Positions 17,897 through 26,567 of a stretch of 59,267 bases of DNA are shown here, piece after piece. The position numbers and the translations under genes are program-made. Source of the stretch: Leptospirales bacterium (GTDB lineage: Bacteria; Spirochaetota; Leptospiria; Leptospirales; Leptonemataceae). Location: NCBI GenBank assembly GCA_019694685.1, contig JAIBBM010000026.1:1-59267 (forward strand), written 5' to 3'. Numbering within the stretch: the stretch's first letter is position 1; every line of letters starts with the position of its first letter. Below the pieces are notes generated by a model. That model saw only the letters and a program-made list of their open reading frames with translations, had not been told where the DNA came from and did not search any database.

Positions 17897-18391
17897 ATGT
17901 CCAGAGACGCCAAAGAATTTGAAATATCAAAACTTCTCCAGCTCGCAGAGAAAGAGAAGTATGCCACAACTGTAGCGGCTTTCGAAGTCATCGACAAGCT
18001 GGAACAGATTGACATCCCCAAGAAATATACAAATCGCAAGCCTGCTGTAAAGGCAATGATTGCACTGTCAGACGGAATTGTTCAGTACGACTACATCGCA
18101 GATGAGGCCCGTCAGGCTCTCCTCGAAGAACTCCATGGCCCGGGCGCAACTTCTGCGTCTCCTACTGCAGAAATTGCAGCAGCGCGTGGAAGGGTTCCTG
18201 TTGTAGAAGAATCGGAAGAAGATCTCGGCGATGAGGACATTGGCGAAATCGAACCAACCGCGAAGCTCGATGAAGACAGCGAAGACGGAGACGAATCCGA
18301 AGCGGCTGACGAAGAAGAAGAGGAAGACGAGGACGAAGAGGACTCTGACGACGATGACGACGAGGAGGATTCAGAGCCGGAGGATGATTGA
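17897..18391 (+). CDS. RNA polymerase omega-like small protein with a long acidic tail
   Basis: 164 residues. Residues 1-75 resemble the omega/Rpb6 core: YATTVAAFEVIDKLEQ matches the conserved 'tvaAakRAr' helix, and NRKPAVKAMIALSDGIVQYD matches 'KPvtiAleEIaeGkI'. Omega binds the C-terminus of beta' and helps assemble RNA polymerase. This is a motif reading and not certain. Residues about 105-164 are almost wholly Glu/Asp (for example EEEEEDEDEEDSDDDDDEED), a tail not expected in omega; it might mimic nucleic acid or be an artefact of repeat expansion. ATG at 17897, 42 bases from the divergent TlpA-like gene. The stop overlaps the next start by eight bases. Confidence 0.6.
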   Translation: MSRDAKEFEISKLLQLAEKEKYATTVAAFEVIDKLEQIDIPKKYTNRKPAVKAMIALSDGIVQYDYIADEARQALLEELHGPGATSASPTAEIAAARGRVPVVEESEEDLGDEDIGEIEPTAKLDEDSEDGDESEAADEEEEEDEDEEDSDDDDDEEDSEPEDD

Positions 18392-19724
18392 TCCCTCCCC
18401 AGGCTTTTCTCCGAATCCAGACGGAAAACCAAACTACACTGTAGACGGTAAACCGCTTCACTCCAGAAACAATCCAGAAGAAGAAGCCCGGCGATTCATC
18501 GCCGGCATCCTTTCGCAGAATCCAACAGGCAACATCATCATAGCAGGCGTCGGAGCCGGCTATGTATTTGAAATCCTTCGCCACCTACCGGCAGAACGCG
18601 TCTTTTTTCTCGAACCGATAGGCGCCATTCGAGAGCGCCTGCTGGGAGTGGCACCGCCCGGCTCACGCATCCTTGCCTCCATAGAGGATCTGCCATCTGG
18701 TCCAGCACAAATCTTTCCTCTTCCAGGACATCGTGCTCGATTTCCAATTGCTCATGCAGCCATAAACGATTACGCAAAAAGTCTTTCGCGCGAACCAACG
18801 GAGACCCGAATCGACCGTGCCACAACCGCTCGCTTCTTTCGCAGGTGGAGCCGCAATTTCTTTCGCAGTCTTTTTTACGATCGCCTTGAGTTCATTTCGC
18901 AGCCCGTAAAGGGTTCGGGCACCATTCTTTTCTGCGGCGCGGGGCCAACGTTATTCGACGATCTAGAGCAGCTGGACATTTCCAGAGCAACCCTGTGCGC
19001 GGCGGACACTGCCCTGGCTCCCATGCTTCGCCGCGGGATCATCCCGCACTATGTCATTTCAGTCGATAGCGGATACGGGACTCTTTATCATTTGAAGGCA
19101 GCAGCGCACGCTGGGCTGGAGCAACATCCTGAAATCACCGCAGTGAGCTGGTCTGGCGGTCACCCGGCTCTCTCACTCTTCTTCCGCAGACGCATTCATT
19201 TCTTAACTACGTTCCCTCTCGACCAGATCTTGAGCCAGGGAATCCTGAACAACCTGCCTGTGTTTGAAAACGAAAGCAGAAACACTGCTGGAATTGCTGT
19301 GCGGCTGGCGTGGTCTACCGGGAGCCATCTGGCTTTTGCAGGCACTCATTTTCGGAGTCAGGCCGGTCTTTCGCACATACCCGGAACCGGATATGATCTA
19401 TTCGCGTCCGAATCGCAAAGCAGAACAAGGCCGATCAGTCAGTATAGGCCAGGCGGATACTCAAGCGATCTTACGACGCGCAACCGCAGTAGTCTCGAAG
19501 GTGTAAAGGCCATGGCAGGAATGCTCGGCGTTTCCATCGAAAGTCAGACCCGTGGTGTTACACATGCTTTTCCGGTTCTTTCCCAGGACCCTCGTGCGAT
19601 CGCCCGGTTTATACTCGATCAATGGGACCGCATAGACTGGACGATTCTAGAATCGTTTGGTCTGCGACGGCCTGAGTTCAACAAGTGGAAGAGCGTCTGC
19701 GAATCGCGCCTATCATCTATATAA
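18384..19724 (+). CDS. DUF115/MptE-like protein
   Basis: 446 residues, cytoplasmic. The core (about 170-330) shows the DUF115 pattern: a glycine-rich GTILFCGAGPTLFDDLEQL, AADTALAPMLRRGIIPHYVI, SVDSG and a later LAFAGTHF. DUF115 includes archaeal MptE, a 6-hydroxymethylpterin diphosphokinase, and the bacterial motility-associated 'Maf' proteins that modify flagellin with nonulosonic acids. Its activity here is unknown, though a motility role would suit a spirochaete. ATG at 18384 is inside the preceding stop region (ATGATTGA), so it is translationally coupled to the omega-like gene. Confidence 0.75.
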   Translation: MIDPSPGFSPNPDGKPNYTVDGKPLHSRNNPEEEARRFIAGILSQNPTGNIIIAGVGAGYVFEILRHLPAERVFFLEPIGAIRERLLGVAPPGSRILASIEDLPSGPAQIFPLPGHRARFPIAHAAINDYAKSLSREPTETRIDRATTARFFRRWSRNFFRSLFYDRLEFISQPVKGSGTILFCGAGPTLFDDLEQLDISRATLCAADTALAPMLRRGIIPHYVISVDSGYGTLYHLKAAAHAGLEQHPEITAVSWSGGHPALSLFFRRRIHFLTTFPLDQILSQGILNNLPVFENESRNTAGIAVRLAWSTGSHLAFAGTHFRSQAGLSHIPGTGYDLFASESQSRTRPISQYRPGGYSSDLTTRNRSSLEGVKAMAGMLGVSIESQTRGVTHAFPVLSQDPRAIARFILDQWDRIDWTILESFGLRRPEFNKWKSVCESRLSSI

Positions 19725-19786
19725 GAAATAGATAAACCTATAAAAGAATCGCCCGTCTTCCTGCCGATATTTTTGTTGGAATTGAA

Positions 19787-20848
19787 ATGATCATACCCAA
19801 GAAATCGAAACTGACAGAAGCGCAATACCAGGAAGTCAACACGATCCTGTCGGAGTTCGACTGTAGCATCACGCCAATCCCTGGCGCGACGCGCACCATT
19901 TACGCCATTCGTGGAGATGAACGCCACGAAACGATGATCAACAGGCTCGAAGGCCTTTCCTACATCTCCAAAGTAGACACAGTTCAGTCCCCGTACAAGC
20001 TCCTTGATATTACGGCATCTCTTGCAACGCACAGAATTACGATCGGTGGCAAGACTCTTGGCCGGGATTTCCTTGTAGTGGCGGGACAGTGCACCATCGA
20101 TCCAAAGAATCCAAATTACTTCTACGAAACTGCAGCCGGTGTGAAAGAGGCGGGCGCGCATGTACTTCGCGGAGGCGTCTGGAAGCCTCGCACGAGTCCG
20201 CATTCCTATCAGGGAAATTCAAAGGCGATTGAAATTCTGATGCAGGCACACCAGAAAACCGGTCTTCCAGTGAACACGGAAGTCATGGACGAAGAGCAAC
20301 TGGAAATCGCGGTCGATGCAGGCGCACACATGATCCAGGTAGGAGCGCGCAACGCACTCAACTACTCTCTGCTAAAAAAGATTGGAGAAAAAACTTCAGG
20401 CAAAGGCACAGTCATCTTGCTCAAGCGCGGACTTCACATGGGCCCACTCTCCGAATTTATCTGTGCTGCAGAATACATCGTGGCCCAGGGAAATCCAAAT
20501 GTTGTCTTCTGCCCGCGCGGCACCGTTCCAGGAATGGACGGCTACAGAAATCATCCAGACGAATCCATCACACCGCTTCTCAAACAAAAAACATGGGCGC
20601 CGGTCGTTGTGGATCCTTCGCATTCGGTTGGTAAGGCGATCTATGTGCCGCAATGTGCTCTTGCAGCAGTTGCGTACGGCGCTGACGGCATATGCGTGGA
20701 AACGCACTGTTCTCCCAAGAATGGGATCGGAGACGATCCAAAACAGGCGATCGTGCCAGATGTGCTGAAGAATCTTGTAATCGATGCTGCCAAACTGTTT
20801 GAAGTGACTAAGAAATACCAGGGCTACCTGGTGCAGTCTGCAGAATAA
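19787..20848 (+). CDS. aroF: 3-deoxy-7-phosphoheptulonate (DAHP) synthase, AroA-beta type
   Basis: 353 residues. It joins PEP and erythrose-4-phosphate in the first step of the shikimate pathway. N-terminal ~75 residues form the ferredoxin-like regulatory domain seen in Thermotoga-type enzymes; the barrel follows with VVAGQCTIDP, GGVWKPRTSPHSYQG, QVGARNALNYSLLKKIG, LLKRGL, CPRGTVPGMDGYRN and VVDPSHSVGK. The metal ligands Cys (AGQCTI), His (DPSHS), Glu (VETHC) and Asp are present. ATG with a GGA 6-7 bases upstream. A tyrA and a pheA-like gene of the same pathway lie 26 kb away. Confidence 0.95.
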   Translation: MIIPKKSKLTEAQYQEVNTILSEFDCSITPIPGATRTIYAIRGDERHETMINRLEGLSYISKVDTVQSPYKLLDITASLATHRITIGGKTLGRDFLVVAGQCTIDPKNPNYFYETAAGVKEAGAHVLRGGVWKPRTSPHSYQGNSKAIEILMQAHQKTGLPVNTEVMDEEQLEIAVDAGAHMIQVGARNALNYSLLKKIGEKTSGKGTVILLKRGLHMGPLSEFICAAEYIVAQGNPNVVFCPRGTVPGMDGYRNHPDESITPLLKQKTWAPVVVDPSHSVGKAIYVPQCALAAVAYGADGICVETHCSPKNGIGDDPKQAIVPDVLKNLVIDAAKLFEVTKKYQGYLVQSAE

Positions 20849-20883
20849 TCGCCTCGGGCGGCCGGCAGCGAGTTAGCTGCAAC

Positions 20884-20958
20884 GCCCGGGATGCAGTCCC
20901 TGCTCGCGCTGAAGCGGCGCTCGGACGCTCCGACCTCCGCTGTGGACTGCACCCGGGC
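20884..20958. repeat. 16-bp inverted repeat, 44-base spacer
   Basis: GCCCGGGATGCAGTCC at 20884-20899 and GGACTGCACCCGGGC at 20944-20958 are reverse complements except for one missing T. The stem could form in RNA of either strand. It lies 35 bases after the aroF stop but has no U-tract. Confidence 0.75.
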
Positions 20959-21018
20959 GTCGCAACACAGATCGCGCTGAGCCTTCGAGGCTTTCATTTT
21001 CGCCGCGCATTTCATAAA

Positions 21019-21037
21019 CGATTCGCGCAGCGAATCG
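21019..21037. repeat. 8-bp stem, 3-base loop hairpin
   Basis: CGATTCGC, gca, GCGAATCG is a perfect palindrome with a three-base loop. Its left arm is part of the 14-base direct repeat that recurs at 21204. Confidence 0.7.
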
Positions 21038-21050
21038 AACCCCATCGCGA

Positions 21051-21190
21051 CCGGTTTATCACGCAATGAATGACGTATTGCATGCAAACGCACGCAGTAT
21101 CACGCACTCTTGGGCGTTCCGTTTGGGGAGCGCGGACGTTATGCGGCATATCGAAGCAGTCTTGGACGGCAGGCGCGGGCGTTTTCAATC
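21051..21190 (-). repeat. diverged copy of the dispersed intergenic repeat
   Basis: Read on the minus strand it gives GTGCGTGAT (21107-21099), then an ATACGTCATT block and GCGTGATAAACCGG (21064-21051), matching in order and spacing the GTGCGTGAT...TGCGTCATTTCTTTGCGTGATAAAACCGG of the tandem copies at 37.7-37.9 kb. A GCGCGGGCGTTTTC block at about 21172-21186 corresponds to the unit's CGAAAACGCGCCCGG part. The outer limits are approximate. Confidence 0.7.
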
Positions 21191-21350
21191 GAAAAGATTC
21201 CCGTAAACGATTCGCGCGGCGTGTCAATCCTCCACCTATGGCTGTGCGAACCGATGATCTCTCTGCGCTTACCCAATTCTGGGCAGGACGGAGCGGTTGC
21301 CGAGTGCTAGCGGCAGCGACGGAATTTCGAAAAAGGAGCTGACAAACCCC

Positions 21351-22508
21351 ATGGAAGGAGCCGAATTTGGAGGGATGCGGACTGCTCACTCTCCGATCGT
21401 GGTTTTCGGAGTAATTCTTTTCGGAGTTCTCTCGAGCTGCTCCTACTCCTCCTCAAAGATGCTGACGGACGACGAGGTTGCCGTCCTGTTCCTCCGCCAG
21501 AAGTACTACAGCCGTTTTTTGTTCGTGGTAGGTGCCGGAGACACAACGCTGCGCTCTTTTAGCATTGATAATACCACGGGAAGCCTGACACCGGCCGGTA
21601 TCGTCTCTCCTTCCGTGGCGGGCATTGGCATCGACATTCATCCGACTCTTCCGTATGTATACCAGACGCTGAACGGATCAGACGGAATAGAGGCTTTTCG
21701 ATTCGACCAGACCAACGCGGCTCTCACGTCAGTGGGCGTTGTAACCACGGGCAACAACAACTCGCATCGAGTGCGCGTTCTCGCGGACGGCAATTCCCTT
21801 TTCTTCAACTCCGTTCAATGCGGCAACACGTGTGTGTGGAGGCTTCCCCTGTCCGCCGGACTGCCGGGCACGCAGGCCCAGGTGAACAACACAATTCCGA
21901 ACAACAGCCAGTGGATGGATGTCGATCCGCGAGGAAGATTTCTGTATAGCGCCAACAATGGCGGTGGTTTCGGCATCAACATGTTTCAAATCAACGGTTC
22001 GAGCGCATTGATTTCGCAAGGCAGCATTACTATCAATGGAGGCGAACAACCTTCTGAGGGCGTTTTCAACTCTGACGGCACCGCATTGTATGCACTGGTG
22101 CAAAATACGCGAGTCGTCGCTTACTCCATCAACCAGACAACAGGTGTACTCAGCCTGCTCTCGAGCGACCCCCTCCCAGGACTTCCCATTCTCATGCACC
22201 CAAAGGGAACATTCCTGTATGCATTCAACACAGGAAGCGGGATTGTAAGGACATATCGCATCAACGCGGACAAATCGTTCACCGTAGTCACAGACCAGAC
22301 TGCTGGCGGTGTTTCTTTTGATCACGTATGTATGGAGCGAGGCGGGCGCTTTCTGTTCTTGACGAAATTTGCAGCACCCGGAGTGATTCTTACGTACAGC
22401 ATTGCCGACAACGGGGCTCTCACCCCTGTCGCGACACTTACTGTGTCAGGGTCAAGCCAGTTCATGCAATGCACCACGTCGATTGAAAGCCGGATCGGCT
22501 GGTTCTAG
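21351..22508 (+). CDS. beta-propeller (lactonase-like) lipoprotein, copy 1
   Basis: 385 residues. N-terminus ends in FGVILFGVLSSC, a lipobox (LSSC); the rest is seven or so repeats of the kind F-x-I-x-TGSLT...V-x-IHP-x-x-x-YVY seen in 6-phosphogluconolactonase-like YncE/Pgl propellers (LRSFSIDNTTGSLTPAG, GIDIHPTLPYVYQT, WMDVDPRGRFLYSANNGG). Most such lipoproteins have no proven enzyme activity. The ATG at 21351 has AAGGAG 12 bases upstream; an internal ATG at 21375 would give a more usual signal peptide but its GGAGGG is too close. A paralogue sits at 36555-37664; both adjoin the same repeat family. Confidence 0.82.
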   Translation: MEGAEFGGMRTAHSPIVVFGVILFGVLSSCSYSSSKMLTDDEVAVLFLRQKYYSRFLFVVGAGDTTLRSFSIDNTTGSLTPAGIVSPSVAGIGIDIHPTLPYVYQTLNGSDGIEAFRFDQTNAALTSVGVVTTGNNNSHRVRVLADGNSLFFNSVQCGNTCVWRLPLSAGLPGTQAQVNNTIPNNSQWMDVDPRGRFLYSANNGGGFGINMFQINGSSALISQGSITINGGEQPSEGVFNSDGTALYALVQNTRVVAYSINQTTGVLSLLSSDPLPGLPILMHPKGTFLYAFNTGSGIVRTYRINADKSFTVVTDQTAGGVSFDHVCMERGGRFLFLTKFAAPGVILTYSIADNGALTPVATLTVSGSSQFMQCTTSIESRIGWF

Positions 22509-22537
22509 ATCCAGGCCAAGCGCGAAATTCCTTAGCA

Positions 22538-23122
22538 CTAGGCCTTGAATACGAACTTCACGCGAAATCCTTCGAGACCACGTTCGTATCTACCTGCTGT
22601 GACTGGCCCGAAGACTGGAACGCAGGCATCCGCTTTGATGTGAAAGTCTCCAGGGATCATGCTCTTGATGAAATCCTGATTGTTCCTCATTTTCAAATCT
22701 AACTCTTCCTGATCGCGACCAAAACCAGGAGTGATGTGCTTGATATTTACATATTTGTAAAGTTTCTCAAGTGATCCGTCTTCATTGATCATGGGCACTG
22801 CTTCATCTTCGTCAGAGTAGAACCCATTCTTCTCCGCAAACTGATTGAAGTTCTTCAGGAAATCGGTGGAATGATAAAGATGATACAGCTCCTCGAAGCA
22901 ACGCAGACCCTTCTTGAAACTGTGCGCGCGCGCGAACTCTTCGCTCATCGTATATTCAACAATCATATCCAGGAGAGAAACGACGCTTCGCGCGATTGGA
23001 TCGGGTAGATCTTCGAAAATCTTAAAGAGAGGCTTTCCCTGGATATCCATGGAAAAAACCATGCGTCTGAGTTGCTTGTCGTCGTAGGAATCGATCAGTT
23101 TTGTCAAATAGTCGCTGTTCAT
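22538..23122 (-). CDS. protein of unknown function
   Basis: 194 residues, not recognised, no signal peptide. It begins with a charged helical part (LTKLIDSYDDKQLRRMVFSM) and contains an acid patch (YSDEDEAVPMINEDGSLEKL), ending in a basic-aromatic strand (GFRVKFVFKA). A very good AAGGAGAAG ribosome-binding site precedes the ATG. It is 11 bases after the permease gene on the same strand, so the two are one transcription unit and this may be an accessory factor for it; this is inference from position only. Confidence 0.72.
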   Translation of the reverse strand: MNSDYLTKLIDSYDDKQLRRMVFSMDIQGKPLFKIFEDLPDPIARSVVSLLDMIVEYTMSEEFARAHSFKKGLRCFEELYHLYHSTDFLKNFNQFAEKNGFYSDEDEAVPMINEDGSLEKLYKYVNIKHITPGFGRDQEELDLKMRNNQDFIKSMIPGDFHIKADACVPVFGPVTAGRYERGLEGFRVKFVFKA

Positions 23123-23133
23123 TTTTCTTCTCC

Positions 23134-24804
23134 TTATGCCGCCCGTTTTTTTTGCGCTGCATACAACAGCGGAAAGAGCGCGGCCATGATGATGTAACAG
23201 AGAGCAAGTTCATATGGAATTGCAAGCGCGCGTCCTGAAATTCCCTGCGAAGCGATCGTCCAGGGAAGATACACGTTGCCATCCGGAAAGACGGAATGCA
23301 TGAATCCAAAAAAAGTAAAAACCGCGGCGGCCATCATCGCAATGCTTGCTGCCAGGAATCTTTTCTCAATGAGATAGGCAACCGTGGCAGCCCAGACCAT
23401 GGATGTAAGAATGAATCCCTGTCCAAGCACTCCAATCACCTGATATTCCTGAGATATCTGTACCGGGATGAGCTGCGAAAGAGCGTCTTGAATTGGCCGG
23501 GCCTGTTCTGGTTTCAGATTGCTCAGAGTAGAAGAAATTCCGCCGCTGACTCTCTCTACGTTCTGGATCAGAAGCTTCAGCTTGATGTGCACGAAACTGA
23601 GAATGGCAGGAATGAGCGCAAAGCCAAGTGCCATGTAATGATCTTTCGGAGTGAGCCTGAAACTGAGAGCCAGAATTTCAAGACCAACGAAGATCAAAAT
23701 CGGATCCACGGCTGCTCGCGGAATCAAATCCACAATGAATCCAACCAACCCCAGACTCGCGCCCAGGCCCACTGCAATCCCGGTGAAGAGAGTGTATGCG
23801 CTGCGCGCTCCCATCTGCCTGTATGCTGAATGACCGATGTATGGAGTAGTTTGCGCGACGCCGCCACAAACGCCCGCAATGATTGTTGCGAAAGCTTCCG
23901 TAAGTAGAATATCGCGCGTCTTAAAATCGTCTCCAACCAGACGCGCGCCCTCTGTCACGTTGATCCCACCTACAATCGTCAAAAGTCCGAACGGAATGGC
24001 GAGAGGCAAATAGGGAATCACTCTACCAAACACTTCTTGAAAAGCAGCCGGTGTAGGAAACGGAAGAAGGAAGTGAATTCCTTCAAACGCAGGGAATCCC
24101 TTGTAGACTTGCATGCTATCTTTCGGAAGAAGTTTCAATTCTCCCAGAAGATAGTAGAGAACAATACCCAGAACAACTGCCATCGCCGCTCCTGGCAGAT
24201 GAAACGGAAGCTCTAGCTTTGCGATGAGTGCGAAAGTCAATACCGCAAGCGCGATGAGTCCAATGAATGGCAAATCATATACATGAATGAGCGGATCCGC
24301 CGCAAGCCACACAATGCCAACTCCTGCAAGAGAACCAAGCAACGCCGCTGTTGGAATGACCTTCTGAATCGTGGCGCCAATGAAAGAGAAAATGAGTTTG
24401 ATTCCACCCATCCAGAGCATGCTTGCCATTCCAATTTTCCACGCCAGGTCCCCCGCACCATCCGGACTCATCCCCTGACCGCGCAGACTCAAAAACGCGG
24501 GACCAAGAACTGCGACAGCCATTCCGATCGTCGATGGAGTATCCAGTCCCAATGGCATGGCCGTGACCACCTGGCCCGTGCGACGAGACAGTCGAATGGC
24601 CATGATGCTGTAGACCACATCTCCGAAGAGCACTCCGAGAGCTGTCCCCGGTAGAATCTTATGAAAGATAATGTCTTTGGGAAAACCAAATCCAAGCATC
24701 AAGATGCTAGATAGGATCACCAGATTCACGATGTTATCCAGGAACAGTGCGAAAAATGCATTCCAGTCGCCGGATGCAGCCCAGCGCGGCTTCGATTGCG
24801 TCAT
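23134..24804 (-). CDS. NCS2-like (xanthine/uracil/AzgA-type) permease
   Basis: 556 residues, 12-14 membrane helices. It carries NCS2-type features: DNIVNLVILSSILMLGFGFP at helix 1, VTAMPLGLDTPSTIGMAVAV with the Q/T-rich half-helix, GGINVTEGARLVGDDFKTRD, and ACGGVAQTTPYIGHSAYRQM-like helix 10 (GVCGGVAQTTPYIGHSAYRQ). AzgA/GhxP-type transporters take up purines with protons; the substrate is not determinable here. A loop at about 405-450 is longer than usual. The ATG at 24804 has no obvious Shine-Dalgarno; the next gene lies 89 bases away on the other strand. Confidence 0.85.
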   Translation of the reverse strand: MTQSKPRWAASGDWNAFFALFLDNIVNLVILSSILMLGFGFPKDIIFHKILPGTALGVLFGDVVYSIMAIRLSRRTGQVVTAMPLGLDTPSTIGMAVAVLGPAFLSLRGQGMSPDGAGDLAWKIGMASMLWMGGIKLIFSFIGATIQKVIPTAALLGSLAGVGIVWLAADPLIHVYDLPFIGLIALAVLTFALIAKLELPFHLPGAAMAVVLGIVLYYLLGELKLLPKDSMQVYKGFPAFEGIHFLLPFPTPAAFQEVFGRVIPYLPLAIPFGLLTIVGGINVTEGARLVGDDFKTRDILLTEAFATIIAGVCGGVAQTTPYIGHSAYRQMGARSAYTLFTGIAVGLGASLGLVGFIVDLIPRAAVDPILIFVGLEILALSFRLTPKDHYMALGFALIPAILSFVHIKLKLLIQNVERVSGGISSTLSNLKPEQARPIQDALSQLIPVQISQEYQVIGVLGQGFILTSMVWAATVAYLIEKRFLAASIAMMAAAVFTFFGFMHSVFPDGNVYLPWTIASQGISGRALAIPYELALCYIIMAALFPLLYAAQKKRAA

Positions 24805-24893
24805 GGAGACTCACTGGAAATTCTGGCCGGGCGCGCAACTGTAAATTCAGAGCCGTGCTCGCCCGGGCGAGCCATATGTATTTTCTTATCAAA

Positions 24894-25931
24894 ATGCAAT
24901 ACCGCGAACTATCCAACACCGGTCTTCTCGTTTCTGAACTCTGTCTGGGTGCTATGACATTCGGAGGAAAAGATGGAATCTGGGGAATGATCGGCAACCT
25001 GGATCAAAAGGAAGTAGACGAGCTCGTAGGAGCATCGATCGATTCTGGAATCAATTTCTTCGACACTGCAAACGTGTACGCGTTTGGAGAATCAGAAAAA
25101 CTCCTGGGGAAAGCACTCTCCAGTCGCAGACGCGATGTGATCATCGCAACCAAGGTGCGTGGACGCATGGGGCCAGGTGCCAATCAAACAGGGCTTTCGC
25201 GCGTTCATATCATGCAATCTGTAGAAGACAGCCTGCGAAGACTCGGCACAGACTACATCGATCTGTTCCAGATCCACGGACTCGATGTGCTCGCTGATTT
25301 TGAAGATACTCTGCGAACTCTGGACGATCTTGTGCGCAGCGGCAAAGTGCGTTACATCGGGGCATCGAACCTGGCAGCATGGCATCTGATGAAGTGTCTT
25401 GGCATTTCAAAGTATCAGGGGCTTGAACCGTTTAAAAGCATTCAATCCTATTACTCTCTAGCCGGGCGGGACCTGGAAAGAGAAATCATTCCACTTCTAA
25501 AAAGCGAAAACGTCGGTCTGCTTGTGTGGAGTCCTCTCGCAGGCGGGCTACTGTCTGGAAAATTCACGAAGTCCAATCAGGATCAGGAAGGAAGACGAGC
25601 CAAATTCGATTTCCCTCCAGCGAACAAAGAGAAGACGTTTAACATAGTAGACGTACTCATCAAAATCGGTGCCGCGCACAATACGTCCGCCGCTCGCGTA
25701 GCACTTGCATGGGTGCTCGCACAGCCGGCAGTTACAAGCGTGATCATTGGAGCCAAAAGACGCGATCAATTGGACGACAACATTGCCTCCACTCAACTGA
25801 AACTGACAGAAGACGAACTGGGGCAACTCGACGCGGTCAGCGCACTTTCGCCTGAGTATCCGGGATGGATGTTTCAAATGCAGGGTTCAGATCGCCTTCC
25901 TGGTCAGACACGAACGATTCCAAAACCCTGA
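24894..25931 (+). CDS. aldo/keto reductase
   Basis: 345 residues. A standard NADPH-dependent AKR barrel: MQYRELSNTGLLVSELCLGA, the catalytic Asp in INFFDTANVYAFGESEKLLG, Lys in VIIATKV, His in DLFQIHGLD, and the cofactor loop VIIGAKRRDQLDDN. In DLFQIHGLD the His is the catalytic proton relay. The type is that of broad-specificity ATP-linked voltage-channel-beta/YajO-like members. The upstream frame is open but overlaps the permease gene; ATG at 24894 begins exactly at the conserved MxYRxLG-like start. Confidence 0.93.
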   Translation: MQYRELSNTGLLVSELCLGAMTFGGKDGIWGMIGNLDQKEVDELVGASIDSGINFFDTANVYAFGESEKLLGKALSSRRRDVIIATKVRGRMGPGANQTGLSRVHIMQSVEDSLRRLGTDYIDLFQIHGLDVLADFEDTLRTLDDLVRSGKVRYIGASNLAAWHLMKCLGISKYQGLEPFKSIQSYYSLAGRDLEREIIPLLKSENVGLLVWSPLAGGLLSGKFTKSNQDQEGRRAKFDFPPANKEKTFNIVDVLIKIGAAHNTSAARVALAWVLAQPAVTSVIIGAKRRDQLDDNIASTQLKLTEDELGQLDAVSALSPEYPGWMFQMQGSDRLPGQTRTIPKP

Positions 25932-25961
25932 GCCAACGTTTCTGAGGTAGGTGCGCGAGGG

Positions 25962-26468
25962 TTATTTCTTCTTTAAGATGAGTCTGCCCTTCGCGTCCAT
26001 TTTGATGAACGGATTCCAGGCGATTTCCCACGGATAACCATCCGGATCTGCGAAGTAGCCTGAACGCCCGCCCCAGAATTTGTCTTCTGCCTTTTGTAAG
26101 ATCCTGGTCCCGCGAGATTCCAGAAGGCCAAGAAATCGATCCACATCCTTTGCATTACGAACGTTATACGCCATTGCAATGCCGCTAAACCCGGACCCTC
26201 CTGGCTTTAATCCCGCATCCTCCGCAAGCAAATGATACGGATACAGAGCAAGAACAGAACCTCCTACGTCAAACATCGCGATATCGCCCTGCAATGAATG
26301 AAGTTTAAAACCGATTGTGTCGCGGTAAAAGTCAAGGGATCGTTTGAAGTCGCGCACTCCAATCGTTGTAAAACTAATTCTAGATTCAAACACCGGTTTG
26401 GTGGGTCTGGGCCTGGCTGCCTTTGCAGCAGTCTTTGGTTTAGATGGAGTTTTTTTCTTCTGGGCCAT
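25962..26468 (-). CDS. VOC-family (glyoxalase/bleomycin-resistance-like) protein
   Basis: 168 residues. After a basic, Lys/Pro/Ala-rich leader of about 25 residues (MAQKKKTPSKPKTAAKAARP) comes a VOC domain: ISFTTIGVRDFKRSLDFYRD and GFKL in the first half, SGYFADPDGYPWEIAWNP in the second, with the usual E of the metal/ligand site in PWEIAW. VOC enzymes include glyoxalases and dioxygenases; the fold also serves in binding proteins. The leader might bind nucleic acid or be disordered. It converges on the aldo/keto reductase gene. Confidence 0.87.
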   Translation of the reverse strand: MAQKKKTPSKPKTAAKAARPRPTKPVFESRISFTTIGVRDFKRSLDFYRDTIGFKLHSLQGDIAMFDVGGSVLALYPYHLLAEDAGLKPGGSGFSGIAMAYNVRNAKDVDRFLGLLESRGTRILQKAEDKFWGGRSGYFADPDGYPWEIAWNPFIKMDAKGRLILKKK

Positions 26469-26567
26469 AGTCTCAAAGGTATAGTGTGCGCTCGTTGTCA
26501 ACTTCTACAGATTCGACTTTGGCTTGACCTGCTCTAGCATGCGCGCCCCCTTCCCATCAGGCACACT

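Larger units (their letters stand above)
20849..21350. repeat. gene-free 500-bp stretch rich in inverted and direct repeats
   Basis: No credible gene. It contains a long inverted repeat (20884-20899 with 20944-20958), a hairpin at 20019+1000 (21020-21036), a 14-base direct repeat TAAACGATTCGCGC at 21015-21028 and 21204-21217, and on the minus strand a copy of the 102-bp unit found in tandem at 37.7-37.9 kb. GC is higher than in the flanks. A good AAGGAG at 21333 onward belongs to the next gene. Confidence 0.7.

Noticed and set aside
21375..21377. start of propeller copy 1 at the internal ATG
   Set aside because: GGAGGG is only about 0-2 bases from this ATG, too close; AAGGAG before the ATG at 21351 is better placed, though the shorter form gives a tidier signal peptide.
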